A DNA stretch of 64,000 bases, taken from positions 248,001 to 312,000 of the forward strand of contig JNJQ01000001.1 of assembly GCA_000701725.1 (NCBI GenBank). Reading direction: 5' to 3'. Every line of letters starts with the position of its first letter. The stretch's first letter is position 1. The notes beneath the pieces are model-generated. The model was not told the origin of the DNA. It was given only the letters and a program-made list of their open reading frames with translations, and did not search any database. Made by a program: the position numbers and the translations under genes. The stretch is from Erysipelotrichaceae bacterium NK3D112. Its GTDB lineage: Bacteria; Bacillota_I; Bacilli_A; Erysipelotrichales; Erysipelotrichaceae. Positions 52,503 to 60,236 of the stretch are shown piece after piece.

Positions 52503-53218
52503 CTGAATTGAAAACATATGAATATGATGCGCTCCTTCATGAAGATCCGGAAAGCGGCGGCGCCTATGTGGTTTTCCCCTGGGATATCCGTAAGGAATTC
52601 GGACAGGGCAGAGTAAAGGTTCACGCTGAATTTGACGGGATTCCCTATGATGGCAGCGTTGTGAATATGGGCGTCAGAAATACCGATGGCAGTGTCTGCT
52701 ACATCATCGGTGTATTGAAACGGATCCGCAATGAGCTTCATAAAAACAGCGGGGATACAATCCATGTCGTCATCCGCCAAAGGGATTCAGCCAAAGCGGA
52801 AGAAAGCGCACGGAAGTGGAAATGTCCGAAATGCGGCAGAGAGTTCAGCAGACAGAATCAGGATCATTACTGTGTCAAACCACAGAATATCGACGAGTAC
52901 ATCGCTGCGCAGGCTGCTGAGATACAGCCGGTGCTCAATGAACTCCGTGACATTTTACGAAACGCATTGCCGGAAGCACAGGAGCGCATCTCCTGGTCCA
53001 TGCCCACATACTGGAAAGGGAAAAACATTATTCATTTTGCGGCCGCAAAAAAGCATATCGGTCTTTATCCGGGTGATCAGGCTGCCGTTGTGTTTAAAGA
53101 TGAACTTGCCGGTTTTGATGTGAGCAAGGGAACGATCCGCATACCGTATAACAAGCCGCTGCCTGCACAGCTGATCGCAAAAATCGCCAGGTGGTGTTAT
53201 GAGGAGTATGCGGAATGA
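52499..53218 (+). CDS. DUF1905 - zinc-ribbon-like - DUF1801 fusion protein
   Basis: A 239-residue three-part protein. Residues 1-95 match DUF1905 (FPWDIRKEFGQGRVKVHAEF, YIIGVLKRIRNEL). A short segment CPKCGREFSRQNQDHYC near 109-125 looks zinc-binding. Residues 130-239 match DUF1801 (ISWSMPTYWKGKNIIHFAA, HIGLYPG, GTIRIPYNKPLP). Single-domain relatives are common; this triple order is less so. It overlaps both neighbours. Confidence 0.82.
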   Translation: MTELKTYEYDALLHEDPESGGAYVVFPWDIRKEFGQGRVKVHAEFDGIPYDGSVVNMGVRNTDGSVCYIIGVLKRIRNELHKNSGDTIHVVIRQRDSAKAEESARKWKCPKCGREFSRQNQDHYCVKPQNIDEYIAAQAAEIQPVLNELRDILRNALPEAQERISWSMPTYWKGKNIIHFAAAKKHIGLYPGDQAAVVFKDELAGFDVSKGTIRIPYNKPLPAQLIAKIARWCYEEYAE

Positions 53219-53613
53219 GTGCGGTGGATCAGATCACAGATTTTGAAACACTGCTGTTCTTTGAGAAACAGCCTTCCGCACTGCCGCTCTATGAATCCTT
53301 CGCCAGGCAGCTTTACGAGCGTTTCTCTGACACAAAGAGAAGGGTGCAGAAGACACAGATCACGTTTTTTAACCGCCATGTTTTTGCATGTGTATCCTTC
53401 CAGAGAGTGAAACGGAAAGCACAGCTGCCTGATCCGTATCTTGTTGTGACACTTGGCATGCCGTTTCCGCTCGATTCAGAACGGGTTGCGGTTCAAAGCG
53501 AGCCGTATCCGCGGCGATGGACAGTGCATATTGTCATCGGCAGTGTTTCAGAGATTGATGATGAACTGTTTTCGTGGATCAGCGACGCGTATTCTTTTGC
53601 ACAGACGAAATAA
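53215..53613 (+). CDS. DUF5655-like protein
   Basis: A 132-residue soluble protein resembling DUF5655 (KTQITFFNRHVFACVSF and RWTVHIVIGSVSEIDDELFSWI). The ATG overlaps the preceding stop (ATGA). With the WYL, GyrI-like, DUF2200 and DUF1905/1801 proteins it forms a set of small, probably ligand-binding proteins. Function unknown. Confidence 0.72.
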   Translation: MSAVDQITDFETLLFFEKQPSALPLYESFARQLYERFSDTKRRVQKTQITFFNRHVFACVSFQRVKRKAQLPDPYLVVTLGMPFPLDSERVAVQSEPYPRRWTVHIVIGSVSEIDDELFSWISDAYSFAQTK

Positions 53614-53664
53614 CAGCATATATTTCCGCCGGCAGATCAGCATAACAGAAAACATACATAACAG

Positions 53665-53714
53665 GGATTCCGCACAACGGGCAAATCACGCTCTGAATGG
53701 AATCCTCTTTTTTT
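53665..53714 (+). terminator. Terminator after the DUF5655 gene
   Basis: GGATTCC (53665-53671) pairs with GGAATCC (53699-53705), followed by a T-rich tract (TCTTTTTTT). Confidence 0.65.
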
Positions 53715-53784
53715 ATGAGCTTGTCTGCCTGCAGTCAGTGGTATAAATACGGTTTGCAATTTCATCCGGGAGCCTTCTCAAAAA

Positions 53785-53814
53785 CGGTCAACGGCTTTAC
53801 GATAAGATTGACCG
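53785..53814 (+). promoter_or_regulatory. Inverted repeat around the TetR promoter
   Basis: CGGTCAA (53785-53791) and TTGACCG (53808-53814) flank a -10-like TACGAT (53798-53803), 22 bp before the TetR start at 53837. It is a plausible autoregulatory site with widely spaced arms. Confidence 0.4.
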
Positions 53815-53836
53815 GTGCGGTTAATGGAGGTGCGAA

Positions 53837-54463
53837 ATGAATCCGAAGTTCTTTTCTCTGCCTGAAGAAAAACAATCGGCAATCCTGAATGCGGGATTTC
53901 ATGTGTTCTCACAGAATACTTATAAAAAGAGTCCGATGAGTGAGATTGCGGATGCCGCCAATATCAGCAAATCCCTGCTTTTCCATTATTTCCATAACAA
54001 AAAGGAACTGTATCTGTTCCTCTTTGATACCTGCTGCAGAATCACCGTTGAGGAAATGACGAAAAGCGGTGCCTACGAACAGACGGATCTGTTCGGCAGT
54101 ATTGACTATGGCATGCAGGCAAAACTGCGCTTGATGAGACAGTATCCCGATATCGGCGTGTTTGCAGTCAGGGCTTTCTATGAAAAGGATCCCGAAGTCA
54201 GCGCGGATATCCAGAAAAGCATGGGACAGTATCTCAATATCCATGCCGCAAAGAAACTGCAAAGCATCAATCCCGATGATTTCATTCCGGGAATTGATCT
54301 CTCGATGATGTATCGGGAAATGTACTGGGCTTCAGAAGGATGTCTTTGGGAATATATCCAGCGCGGTTATATGAATGTCGATGCCATGGAAAAGGATTTC
54401 AGAAAGCTTCTGGAATTCTGGAAGAAAGTGTATCTCAGGAAGAACCGGGAGGAACAGTCATGA
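53837..54463 (+). CDS. TetR/AcrR-family transcriptional regulator
   Basis: A 208-residue regulator with helix-turn-helix VFSQNTYKKSPMSEIADAAN then SKSLLFHYFHNKKELYLF. The C-terminal ligand domain is aromatic-rich. GGAGGTG precedes the ATG. It overlaps the methyltransferase-family membrane gene (ATGA), the probable regulated partner. Confidence 0.87.
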   Translation: MNPKFFSLPEEKQSAILNAGFHVFSQNTYKKSPMSEIADAANISKSLLFHYFHNKKELYLFLFDTCCRITVEEMTKSGAYEQTDLFGSIDYGMQAKLRLMRQYPDIGVFAVRAFYEKDPEVSADIQKSMGQYLNIHAAKKLQSINPDDFIPGIDLSMMYREMYWASEGCLWEYIQRGYMNVDAMEKDFRKLLEFWKKVYLRKNREEQS

Positions 54464-55131
54464 ATAAAGAACTGTTTATCAAAGGAATCACCAGATTTTC
54501 AGCAGGGGTTGTGCTTGTTGCGGCTTTGCTGTTTATTCCGGCCGGCACATTGCATTATCCGCAGGCCTGGCTTTTGATCGGCATTCTTTTTGTGCCGATG
54601 TTCATTGCCGGGCTGATCATGATGAAAACAAATCCGCAGCTGCTCGAAAAGCGGCTGAATGTCAAAGAAGAGGAAACGGAACAGCGCGAAGTCATTCTGC
54701 TTAGCGGAATCATGTTTCTGGCAGCTTTCATATCAGCCGGGCTCAGTTTCCGGTTTCAATGGCTGATGTTTCCGATGGCGGTAAGTTATATCGGGGCAAT
54801 TGTCTTTCTTGCATCCTATGCGCTTTATGCGGAAGTTCTGAGGGAGAATACCTGGCTTTCCAGAACGATCGAAGTCCAGGAAAATCAGCAGGTGATCGAT
54901 ACCGGCCTTTATGGAATTGTGCGCCATCCGATGTATATGGCAACGCTGTTTCTGTTTTCTGCCATGCCGCTTGTGCTTGGGTCAGCGGTTTCATTTGTGA
55001 TCATTCTTGCCTACATTCCGATCATCGTAAAGCGGATCCGCAATGAGGAACAGGTTCTGGCAGAAGGGTTGCATGGTTACAAAGAATATATGGAGAAAGT
55101 GAAATACAGGCTGATTCCATTTGTGTGGTAA
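54460..55131 (+). CDS. ICMT-like (isoprenylcysteine carboxyl methyltransferase family) membrane protein
   Basis: A 223-residue protein with about five helices and the ICMT signature GLYGIVRHPMYMATLFLF near residues 150-167, then RIRNEEQVL and GYKEYMEKVKYRLIPFVW. These enzymes use SAM to methylate small or lipid-linked substrates at the membrane. Substrate unknown. A terminator follows. Confidence 0.83.
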   Translation: MNKELFIKGITRFSAGVVLVAALLFIPAGTLHYPQAWLLIGILFVPMFIAGLIMMKTNPQLLEKRLNVKEEETEQREVILLSGIMFLAAFISAGLSFRFQWLMFPMAVSYIGAIVFLASYALYAEVLRENTWLSRTIEVQENQQVIDTGLYGIVRHPMYMATLFLFSAMPLVLGSAVSFVIILAYIPIIVKRIRNEEQVLAEGLHGYKEYMEKVKYRLIPFVW

Positions 55132-55146
55132 TCACAGTTAAAGCAG

Positions 55147-55178
55147 GCGCCTGGTCAAAGAGGCCAGGTGCTTTTTTT
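55147..55178 (+). terminator. Terminator after the ICMT-like gene
   Basis: GCGCCTGG (55147-55154) pairs with CCAGGTGC (55164-55171), followed by seven T. Confidence 0.85.
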
Positions 55179-55243
55179 CGCTCATCACGCAGCCTGCTCC
55201 TGAATTGAAAGTATGCGGAGAATCACGTGGATATAAATGATAA

Positions 55244-55471
55244 GATTTGAAGGATCATACTGTCGCGGTTGTCTTTGACGATGGCAGAGCTGAAACAAAA
55301 CTGACCGTCAAAGAGGCGGCCTCACAGGATGAGCAAAAGGACAAAGGAACTGTTACGCCAGATACATCAGATCATAACGATATCATGCAGTGGATGCTCA
55401 TTCTGGGCGGATCCTCCATGCTGTCTTTGATCCTTCTGATCGCGGCAGTTCGCCTTAGACAGACAAAGTGA
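55244..55471 (+). pseudogene. C-terminal remnant of a cell-surface protein
   Basis: A start-less frame (a stop precedes it at 55241) reads TVAVVFDDGRAETKLTVKEA, an Ig-like strand pattern. A threonine- and aspartate-rich linker, a membrane helix (WMLILGGSSMLSLILLIAA) and a positive tail (RLRQTK) follow, the usual anchor of a surface protein. The sorting motif LPxTG is absent. The large N-terminal part has been lost. Confidence 0.6.
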
Positions 55472-55587
55472 CGCTAAAGGTCAGGAAACTGACCAGGTAA
55501 GTATGCAAGGTATCCGGTGAGACACTTGCGGATACATGTGATTAACAACAATCTTTACGGTATAAGTACGGAAAGGAACAGAAAAGC

Positions 55588-56166
55588 ATGAAAGTATTTG
55601 CAATCAATGGAAGCGCGCTTAAGAACGGAAACACAGATATTCTGATTCAGACGGTTTTTGAAGAACTGCATAAGGAAGGCATTGAAACAGAAGTCATTGA
55701 CCTTGCCGGACAGGTGATCGAACCGTGCAAGGCATGCTGGGCATGCGGCGGCAGAAAGAACTGCGTTCATCAGAAGGACAGATTCAGAGAAATCTTTGAG
55801 AAGATGAAAGAAGCAGATGGCATCCTGCTTGGCTCACCGGTTTATTCCGCGAATATTTCCGCAAACATGCAGGCATTGCTGGAGCGGGCGGCAGTCGTAT
55901 GTGATATGAATCCGGGATTGATGACACATAAAGCCGGCGCATCCGTGGCAGCGGCCAGAAGGGCCGGTTCCATGCATGCGGTTGATGCGATGAATCATTT
56001 CTTTCTGAACCATGAGATGTTTGTGGCAGGTTCAACCTACTGGAATATGGCTTACGGCCAGCTGCCTGGAGACGTGACAAAGGATGAGGAAGGAATCAGC
56101 AATATGAGGAACCTCGGACAGAACATGGCATTCCTTTTGAAGCATCTCTCAAAGGAGAATGCATGA
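55588..56166 (+). CDS. NAD(P)H-dependent flavodoxin-fold oxidoreductase
   Basis: A 192-residue flavoprotein-like protein with FMN loop INGSALKNGNTD and cysteine motif CKACWACGGRKNCVHQKD, followed by LGSPVYSANISANMQALLERAA. It resembles the iron-sulfur-flavoprotein/quinone reductase group. It overlaps the lipoprotein aldo/keto reductase gene (ATGA), so both are made together. Confidence 0.85.
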   Translation: MKVFAINGSALKNGNTDILIQTVFEELHKEGIETEVIDLAGQVIEPCKACWACGGRKNCVHQKDRFREIFEKMKEADGILLGSPVYSANISANMQALLERAAVVCDMNPGLMTHKAGASVAAARRAGSMHAVDAMNHFFLNHEMFVAGSTYWNMAYGQLPGDVTKDEEGISNMRNLGQNMAFLLKHLSKENA

Positions 56167-57146
56167 AACATCTGCAGCGGCTGATCATCGCATTGACACT
56201 TCTGGCCGGAGTTTGTGCCTGCTCCACTGCAGAAGCGCCTGCAGAGGAGACTGAACCGGGCACGGAACAAGCTGAAGAACAGACTGAAGAAAAGACTGAA
56301 GAACATACACAGACCGCACAGTTTGATTTTGAAAACAAAACAGTCATGCTCAACAGCGGCTATGAAATGCCGATAATCGGTCTTGGCACCTGGACATTAA
56401 ACGATGATGAAGCTGAAAACAGCGTTTATCATGCTTTGAAGTCCGGAATGCGCCTGATCGACACCGCAAGATATTACGGTAATGAAATCGGTGTGGGCAG
56501 AGGTCTCAGAAAAGCGATTGACGAAGGAATCGTCACACGTGAGGAAGTCTTCATCACCAGCAAGATTTACGGCGGAAACTATGAGCGTGCAGGCGGTATC
56601 ATCAATGATGCACTGACTGATCTGGATGTGGATTATATTGATCTCTTGCTGATACACCAGCCCGGCGCCGATGATGAAGGTGTCTATAAGGCAATGGAGG
56701 ATGCCGTGAAAGACGGCAGACTGCGCTCCATCGGCATTTCCAATTACTATACGAAACAGCAGGTGGATGAAGTATTGTCATTTGCCACGATCACTCCTGC
56801 CGTCATACAGAATGAGAATCATCTGTATTATCAGAACAATGAGCTTCAGGAATATGTCAGTCAGTACGGTATCGTGGTTGAATCGTGGTACCCGTTCGGC
56901 GGCAGGGGACATACAGCAGAGAATTTCAATAACAGCGTCATCCTGGAACTTGCACAGAAGTACAATAAGACTTCCGCCCAGATCATTCTGCGCTGGCATC
57001 TGCAGGCCGGATACATTGCGATTCCCGGTTCCTCCAATCCGGATCATATCACTGAGAATTTCGATATCTTTGACTTTGAACTTTCAGACGAAGATATGAA
57101 TAAAATCCGTGCACTTGACATACAGCAGCGCTATGAAAACTGGTAG
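56163..57146 (+). CDS. Lipoprotein aldo/keto reductase
   Basis: A 327-residue aldo/keto reductase with an N-terminal signal peptide and a cysteine (Cys20, VCAC) placed as in lipoproteins, then a glutamate- and threonine-rich linker (about residues 21-52). The catalytic tetrad is visible: Asp and Tyr in LIDTARYYGNE, Lys in ITSKIY and His in LLIHQP. The NADPH-binding C terminus (IPGSSNPDHITEN) is present. An AKR anchored outside the cell is unusual because NADPH is cytosolic. A terminator-like hairpin follows (about 57178-57215). Confidence 0.85.
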   Translation: MKHLQRLIIALTLLAGVCACSTAEAPAEETEPGTEQAEEQTEEKTEEHTQTAQFDFENKTVMLNSGYEMPIIGLGTWTLNDDEAENSVYHALKSGMRLIDTARYYGNEIGVGRGLRKAIDEGIVTREEVFITSKIYGGNYERAGGIINDALTDLDVDYIDLLLIHQPGADDEGVYKAMEDAVKDGRLRSIGISNYYTKQQVDEVLSFATITPAVIQNENHLYYQNNELQEYVSQYGIVVESWYPFGGRGHTAENFNNSVILELAQKYNKTSAQIILRWHLQAGYIAIPGSSNPDHITENFDIFDFELSDEDMNKIRALDIQQRYENW

Positions 57147-57314
57147 CACTGACAATATCATCAGAATGATCATCAGCCTTCTTCGGGGAATTTTCCTGAA
57201 GGAGGTTTCTTTTGTTTTTTCAGGTTCATTCTCCTCCTGAATCATGCAAAGATGTAAGCCCATATCCCGGGAATACGTCTTTTCTGTTGAAGAGGGCAGT
57301 AACAGCCGGAAAGG

Positions 57315-57370
57315 TTGACAGAATCAATATACTCCTATATAGTATTAAATATTACTATATAGGAGTATAT
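57315..57370 (+). promoter_or_regulatory. MarR promoter with 44-bp palindrome ending at the start codon
   Basis: -35 TTGACA (57315-57320), 17-bp spacer, -10 TATAGT (57338-57343). Perfect 18-bp arms, 57327-57344 and 57353-57370, are separated by 8 bp. Each arm contains the palindrome CTATATAG, giving two potential MarR sites. The left arm covers the -10; the right arm contains the AGGAG ribosome-binding site and abuts the ATG. The predicted start (about 57350) leaves the left arm out of the mRNA, so this is a DNA operator rather than an RNA hairpin. Confidence 0.8.
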
Positions 57371-57808
57371 ATGAGGATTCACGGAGGATTTCAGGTTTCC
57401 AAGATCAAGCAGCTTGGCGACCGTATATTTGAAAAGATTCTGGCAGAAAGAAAAATCGAAGCGTTCAACGGCGCTCAGGGACGTATCCTGTATGTTCTTT
57501 TCCAGAAGGACGGCGTGCCGATCAAGACGGTTTCCGAAAAATGCGGACTTGCCATCACATCACTGACCACCATGCTGGAAAGGATGGAAAAAGGCGGACT
57601 GATTCAGCGCAGACAGGACGAAGAAGATAAACGGAAAACACTTCTTTACCTGACAGATAAAGCCAGAGATCTGGAACAGGATTATATCGCCTTATCGGAA
57701 CAGATGGGGGATATCTATTATCAGGGATTCACACCTGAAGAAGTGAAGGCATGTGAAGAGTATCTTGACCGCATCCGTCTGAATCTGGAAAGGTGGCAGG
57801 CAAAATGA
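57371..57808 (+). CDS. MarR-family regulator of the radical SAM pair
   Basis: A 145-residue MarR protein. The winged helix spans about residues 35-100 (GRILYVLFQKDGVPIKTVSEK, LTTMLERMEKGGLIQRR, the wing with DEEDKRKTLLYLT). It is translationally coupled to the first radical SAM gene (ATGA). NCBI families describe a MarR regulator paired with a mobile two-protein radical SAM system, and this arrangement fits it. Autoregulation through the 44-bp palindrome is likely. Confidence 0.88.
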   Translation: MRIHGGFQVSKIKQLGDRIFEKILAERKIEAFNGAQGRILYVLFQKDGVPIKTVSEKCGLAITSLTTMLERMEKGGLIQRRQDEEDKRKTLLYLTDKARDLEQDYIALSEQMGDIYYQGFTPEEVKACEEYLDRIRLNLERWQAK

Positions 57809-58500
57809 GCGAGTGCATCAAAGATCTGATCAAGAACCTTAACGTTGTCATCGGCTGCCCCGTCGGGTGTGATTACTGCTATGCAAGAAACAACTGCAGA
57901 AGATTTCATATCACCGATGACTTCTCAAAGCCTGAATACTACGAGCAGAAGCTGAAGATTCTGGAAAGGAAAAAGCCCGGCAACTGGCTGCTGACAGGTA
58001 TGAGTGACTTATCTGCGTGGAAAGAGGAATGGCTTGAAGCAGTTTCTGAGAAACTGCGCGAGAATCCTCAGCATGAAGGACTTTTTTTATCCAAACGGCC
58101 GGATCTTCTGAACATTGACAGCGATCTTTCCAACGGCTGGTTCGGTGTGACAATTACAAGAAGAAGCGAGCTTTGGAGACTAGCGGCGTTAAGAGAATAC
58201 GTCAAGGCAAAACACTATCATGTGACATTTGAGCCGCTCTTTGATGATCCGGGTGAAGTGGATCTTTCCGGAATCGACTGGATTGTGATCGGCACAATGA
58301 CAGGTGCCAAAAAGAACAAAATCAAAACCGATCCTGCGTGGGCTTACAGCCTGAATGAGCAGGCGCATGCACTGGGCATTCCGGTTTTCATGAAAGAGGA
58401 TCTCATTCCGATCATCGGCGAGGAGAATATGGTCCAGGAACTTCCGGACGCATTTGTCAGAGTTTTGGAGGAACAGAAGAAATGGAACAGACAGAAATAA
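57805..58500 (+). CDS. Radical SAM mobile pair protein A-like
   Basis: A 231-residue protein with the radical SAM cluster motif C18-x3-C22-x2-C25 (CPVGCDYCYARNNCRRF). Other visible segments are LLTGMSDLSAW, GLFLSKRPDLL, YHVTFEPLFDD and IPVFMKEDLIP, as in the Gp37/Gp68-like (DUF5131) group. It is shorter than most radical SAM enzymes. It overlaps its partner gene by 19 bp. The pair's substrate is unknown. Confidence 0.85.
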   Translation: MSECIKDLIKNLNVVIGCPVGCDYCYARNNCRRFHITDDFSKPEYYEQKLKILERKKPGNWLLTGMSDLSAWKEEWLEAVSEKLRENPQHEGLFLSKRPDLLNIDSDLSNGWFGVTITRRSELWRLAALREYVKAKHYHVTFEPLFDDPGEVDLSGIDWIVIGTMTGAKKNKIKTDPAWAYSLNEQAHALGIPVFMKEDLIPIIGEENMVQELPDAFVRVLEEQKKWNRQK

Positions 58501-59393
58501 AGACAGGATATGTTGAAACAAAAAACATCATGACAAAATCAAACGGCCCGCTGGGCGGATATGCCGTCAATCCTTATGTCGGATGCACGCATGGCTGCAG
58601 ATACTGCTATGCGTCATTCATGAAGCGTTTTACCGGACATACAGAAGAGTGGGGCACATTTCTGGATGTGAAGAGCTGGCCTGAAATCAGAAATCCGAAA
58701 AAGTATGCCGGACAGAAGGTGATCATCGGCACTGTCACCGACGGATATCTGCCTCAGGAAGAAACCTATGGCAGAACAAGAACAGTTCTCGAACAGCTCA
58801 AAGACAGCGGTGCCGATATCCTGATCTGCACAAAGAGCGATCTCGTTCTGCGTGATCTGGATCTTCTGAAACAGATCAATGAGAAGAACCGTCTGACTGT
58901 CTCCTGGTCGGTCAATACACTGGATGAGGACTTCTGTGAAGATATGGATGATGCTGTATCGATTGAAAGAAGACTGGCCGCAATGAAGCAGGTTTATGAT
59001 GCCGGTATCCGCACCGTCTGTTTCATCTCACCGGTGTTCCCGGGTATCACGGATATCGAAGCCATCATTGAGCGGGCAAAAGATCAATGTGATCTGGTCT
59101 GGCTGGAGAATCTGAACCTGCGCGGCGGTTTCAAAAAGACGATCATGGACTATATCACTGAAAAACATCCTGATCTTGTACCGCTGTATGAAGAAATTTA
59201 TACAAAGAAGAACCGCAGTTATTTTGAAGCCCTCGAAAAGAAGGCGGAAGAGATCGCGAAGAAATACGGATGCCGCTTCGTGGATAATGAAACACCGTAT
59301 GAAAGAGTGGAGCAGGGTCATCCAACCATCGTCGACTATTTCTATCACGAGGAAGTGCGCGGTACCGAAAACAGCGGCAAGAGAAACAAATAA
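58482..59393 (+). CDS. Radical SAM mobile pair protein B-like
   Basis: A 303-residue radical SAM protein with cluster motif C35-x3-C39-x2-C42 (CTHGCRYCYASFMKRF). Further segments include GTVTDGYLPQEETYGRTR, ICTKSDLVLRDLDLL and VSWSVNTLDEDF, resembling the spore-photoproduct-lyase-like Rv2578c/PA0069 group. The start lies 19 bp inside protein A's gene. The two are inferred to act together. A terminator follows. Confidence 0.87.
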   Translation: MEQTEIKTGYVETKNIMTKSNGPLGGYAVNPYVGCTHGCRYCYASFMKRFTGHTEEWGTFLDVKSWPEIRNPKKYAGQKVIIGTVTDGYLPQEETYGRTRTVLEQLKDSGADILICTKSDLVLRDLDLLKQINEKNRLTVSWSVNTLDEDFCEDMDDAVSIERRLAAMKQVYDAGIRTVCFISPVFPGITDIEAIIERAKDQCDLVWLENLNLRGGFKKTIMDYITEKHPDLVPLYEEIYTKKNRSYFEALEKKAEEIAKKYGCRFVDNETPYERVEQGHPTIVDYFYHEEVRGTENSGKRNK

Positions 59394-59420
59394 TCTCAAT
59401 ACAAAAAGATCTGAGAACAT

Positions 59421-59453
59421 GCCGGAGGCTGAATATAACAGTTCCGGCTTTTT
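59421..59453 (+). terminator. Terminator after the radical SAM pair
   Basis: GCCGGA (59421-59426) pairs with TCCGGC (59443-59448), followed by TTTTT. Confidence 0.75.
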
Positions 59454-59489
59454 CATTTCGATACTGTCATGAAATTCATTGCGAGTATC

Positions 59490-59540
59490 TTGACACAGTG
59501 TCAGAGTGTTTTATAATGAAGATGCTGACACGATGTCAGC
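59490..59540 (+). promoter_or_regulatory. TetR promoter with two TGACA-N3-TGTCA operators
   Basis: -35 TTGACA (59490-59495), 16-bp spacer, -10 TATAAT (59512-59517). Operator 1, TGACA-CAG-TGTCA (59491-59503), overlaps the -35. Operator 2, GCTGACA-CGA-TGTCAGC (59524-59540), covers the start site. Centres are 35 bp apart. The regulator gene starts at 59568. Confidence 0.78.
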
Positions 59541-59567
59541 ATTATCTGAATGACGAGGTTTTGAATC

Positions 59568-60191
59568 ATGAGAAAAGTAACACCGGAACAGATCGCACAG
59601 AAAAGGGAAGAGATCATCAATGCATGTGAACAGCTCTATCAGACGATGAGCTTCCGGGAGATCACCCTCAAGGAGATCGGGAATATCACATCCTTTTCAC
59701 GTCCCACCATCTACAACTATTTCGAAACAAAAGAAGAAATCTTCCTGGGACTCTTTCAGAGGGAATATGACCGCTGGAATGAGGATCTGAATACCATCCT
59801 GAACGGCAATGAGCATCTGACAAAAAAGAAACTGGCAGATCATATTGCCAAATCCCTTGCAGGACGCAACCAGCTATTAAAGCTGCTATCCATGAATAAC
59901 TACGATATGGAAGCCAACAGCCGCCAGGAGCTGCTCAACAGCTTCAAGCAGTCATATGGTGAATCCATGCGTCTGATGCAGAGCCTTCTGAAAAAGTTCT
60001 GTCCGGATATGAATGAAACGGATATTCAGAATTTTATTTATACATTCTATCCATTCATGTTCGGGATCTACCCATATACCGCAGTCACGGAAAAACAGAG
60101 AGTGGCCATGCAGGAAGCGGGAATCAATTATGTCTATCAAACCGTATATGAACTGACATACAGCTGTCTGATCAGACTGCTTGGCGAGTAA
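59568..60191 (+). CDS. TetR-family transcriptional regulator
   Basis: A 207-residue TetR protein with helix-turn-helix YQTMSFREITLKEIGNITSF then SRPTIYNYFETKEEIFL. The C-terminal domain resembles the TetR C-terminal Firmicutes-type fold. It precedes an operon of redox and hydrolase genes and probably represses it through the two palindromes upstream. Confidence 0.88.
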   Translation: MRKVTPEQIAQKREEIINACEQLYQTMSFREITLKEIGNITSFSRPTIYNYFETKEEIFLGLFQREYDRWNEDLNTILNGNEHLTKKKLADHIAKSLAGRNQLLKLLSMNNYDMEANSRQELLNSFKQSYGESMRLMQSLLKKFCPDMNETDIQNFIYTFYPFMFGIYPYTAVTEKQRVAMQEAGINYVYQTVYELTYSCLIRLLGE

Positions 60192-60236
60192 TATACGGAG
60201 CAATACAGCAGGATTAAATACAAGGAGAAAACTACA

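Larger units (their letters stand above)
55132..55587. other. Intergenic region with a surface-protein remnant
   Basis: About 456 bp. It contains a terminator (55147-55178) and the tail of a surface protein (55244-55471). From 55472 to 55587 no clear promoter or gene is visible. Confidence 0.5.

Noticed and set aside
57327-57370. RNA hairpin sequestering the MarR ribosome-binding site
   Set aside because: The predicted transcription start (about 57350) excludes the left arm from the mRNA, so the palindrome more likely works as a DNA operator.
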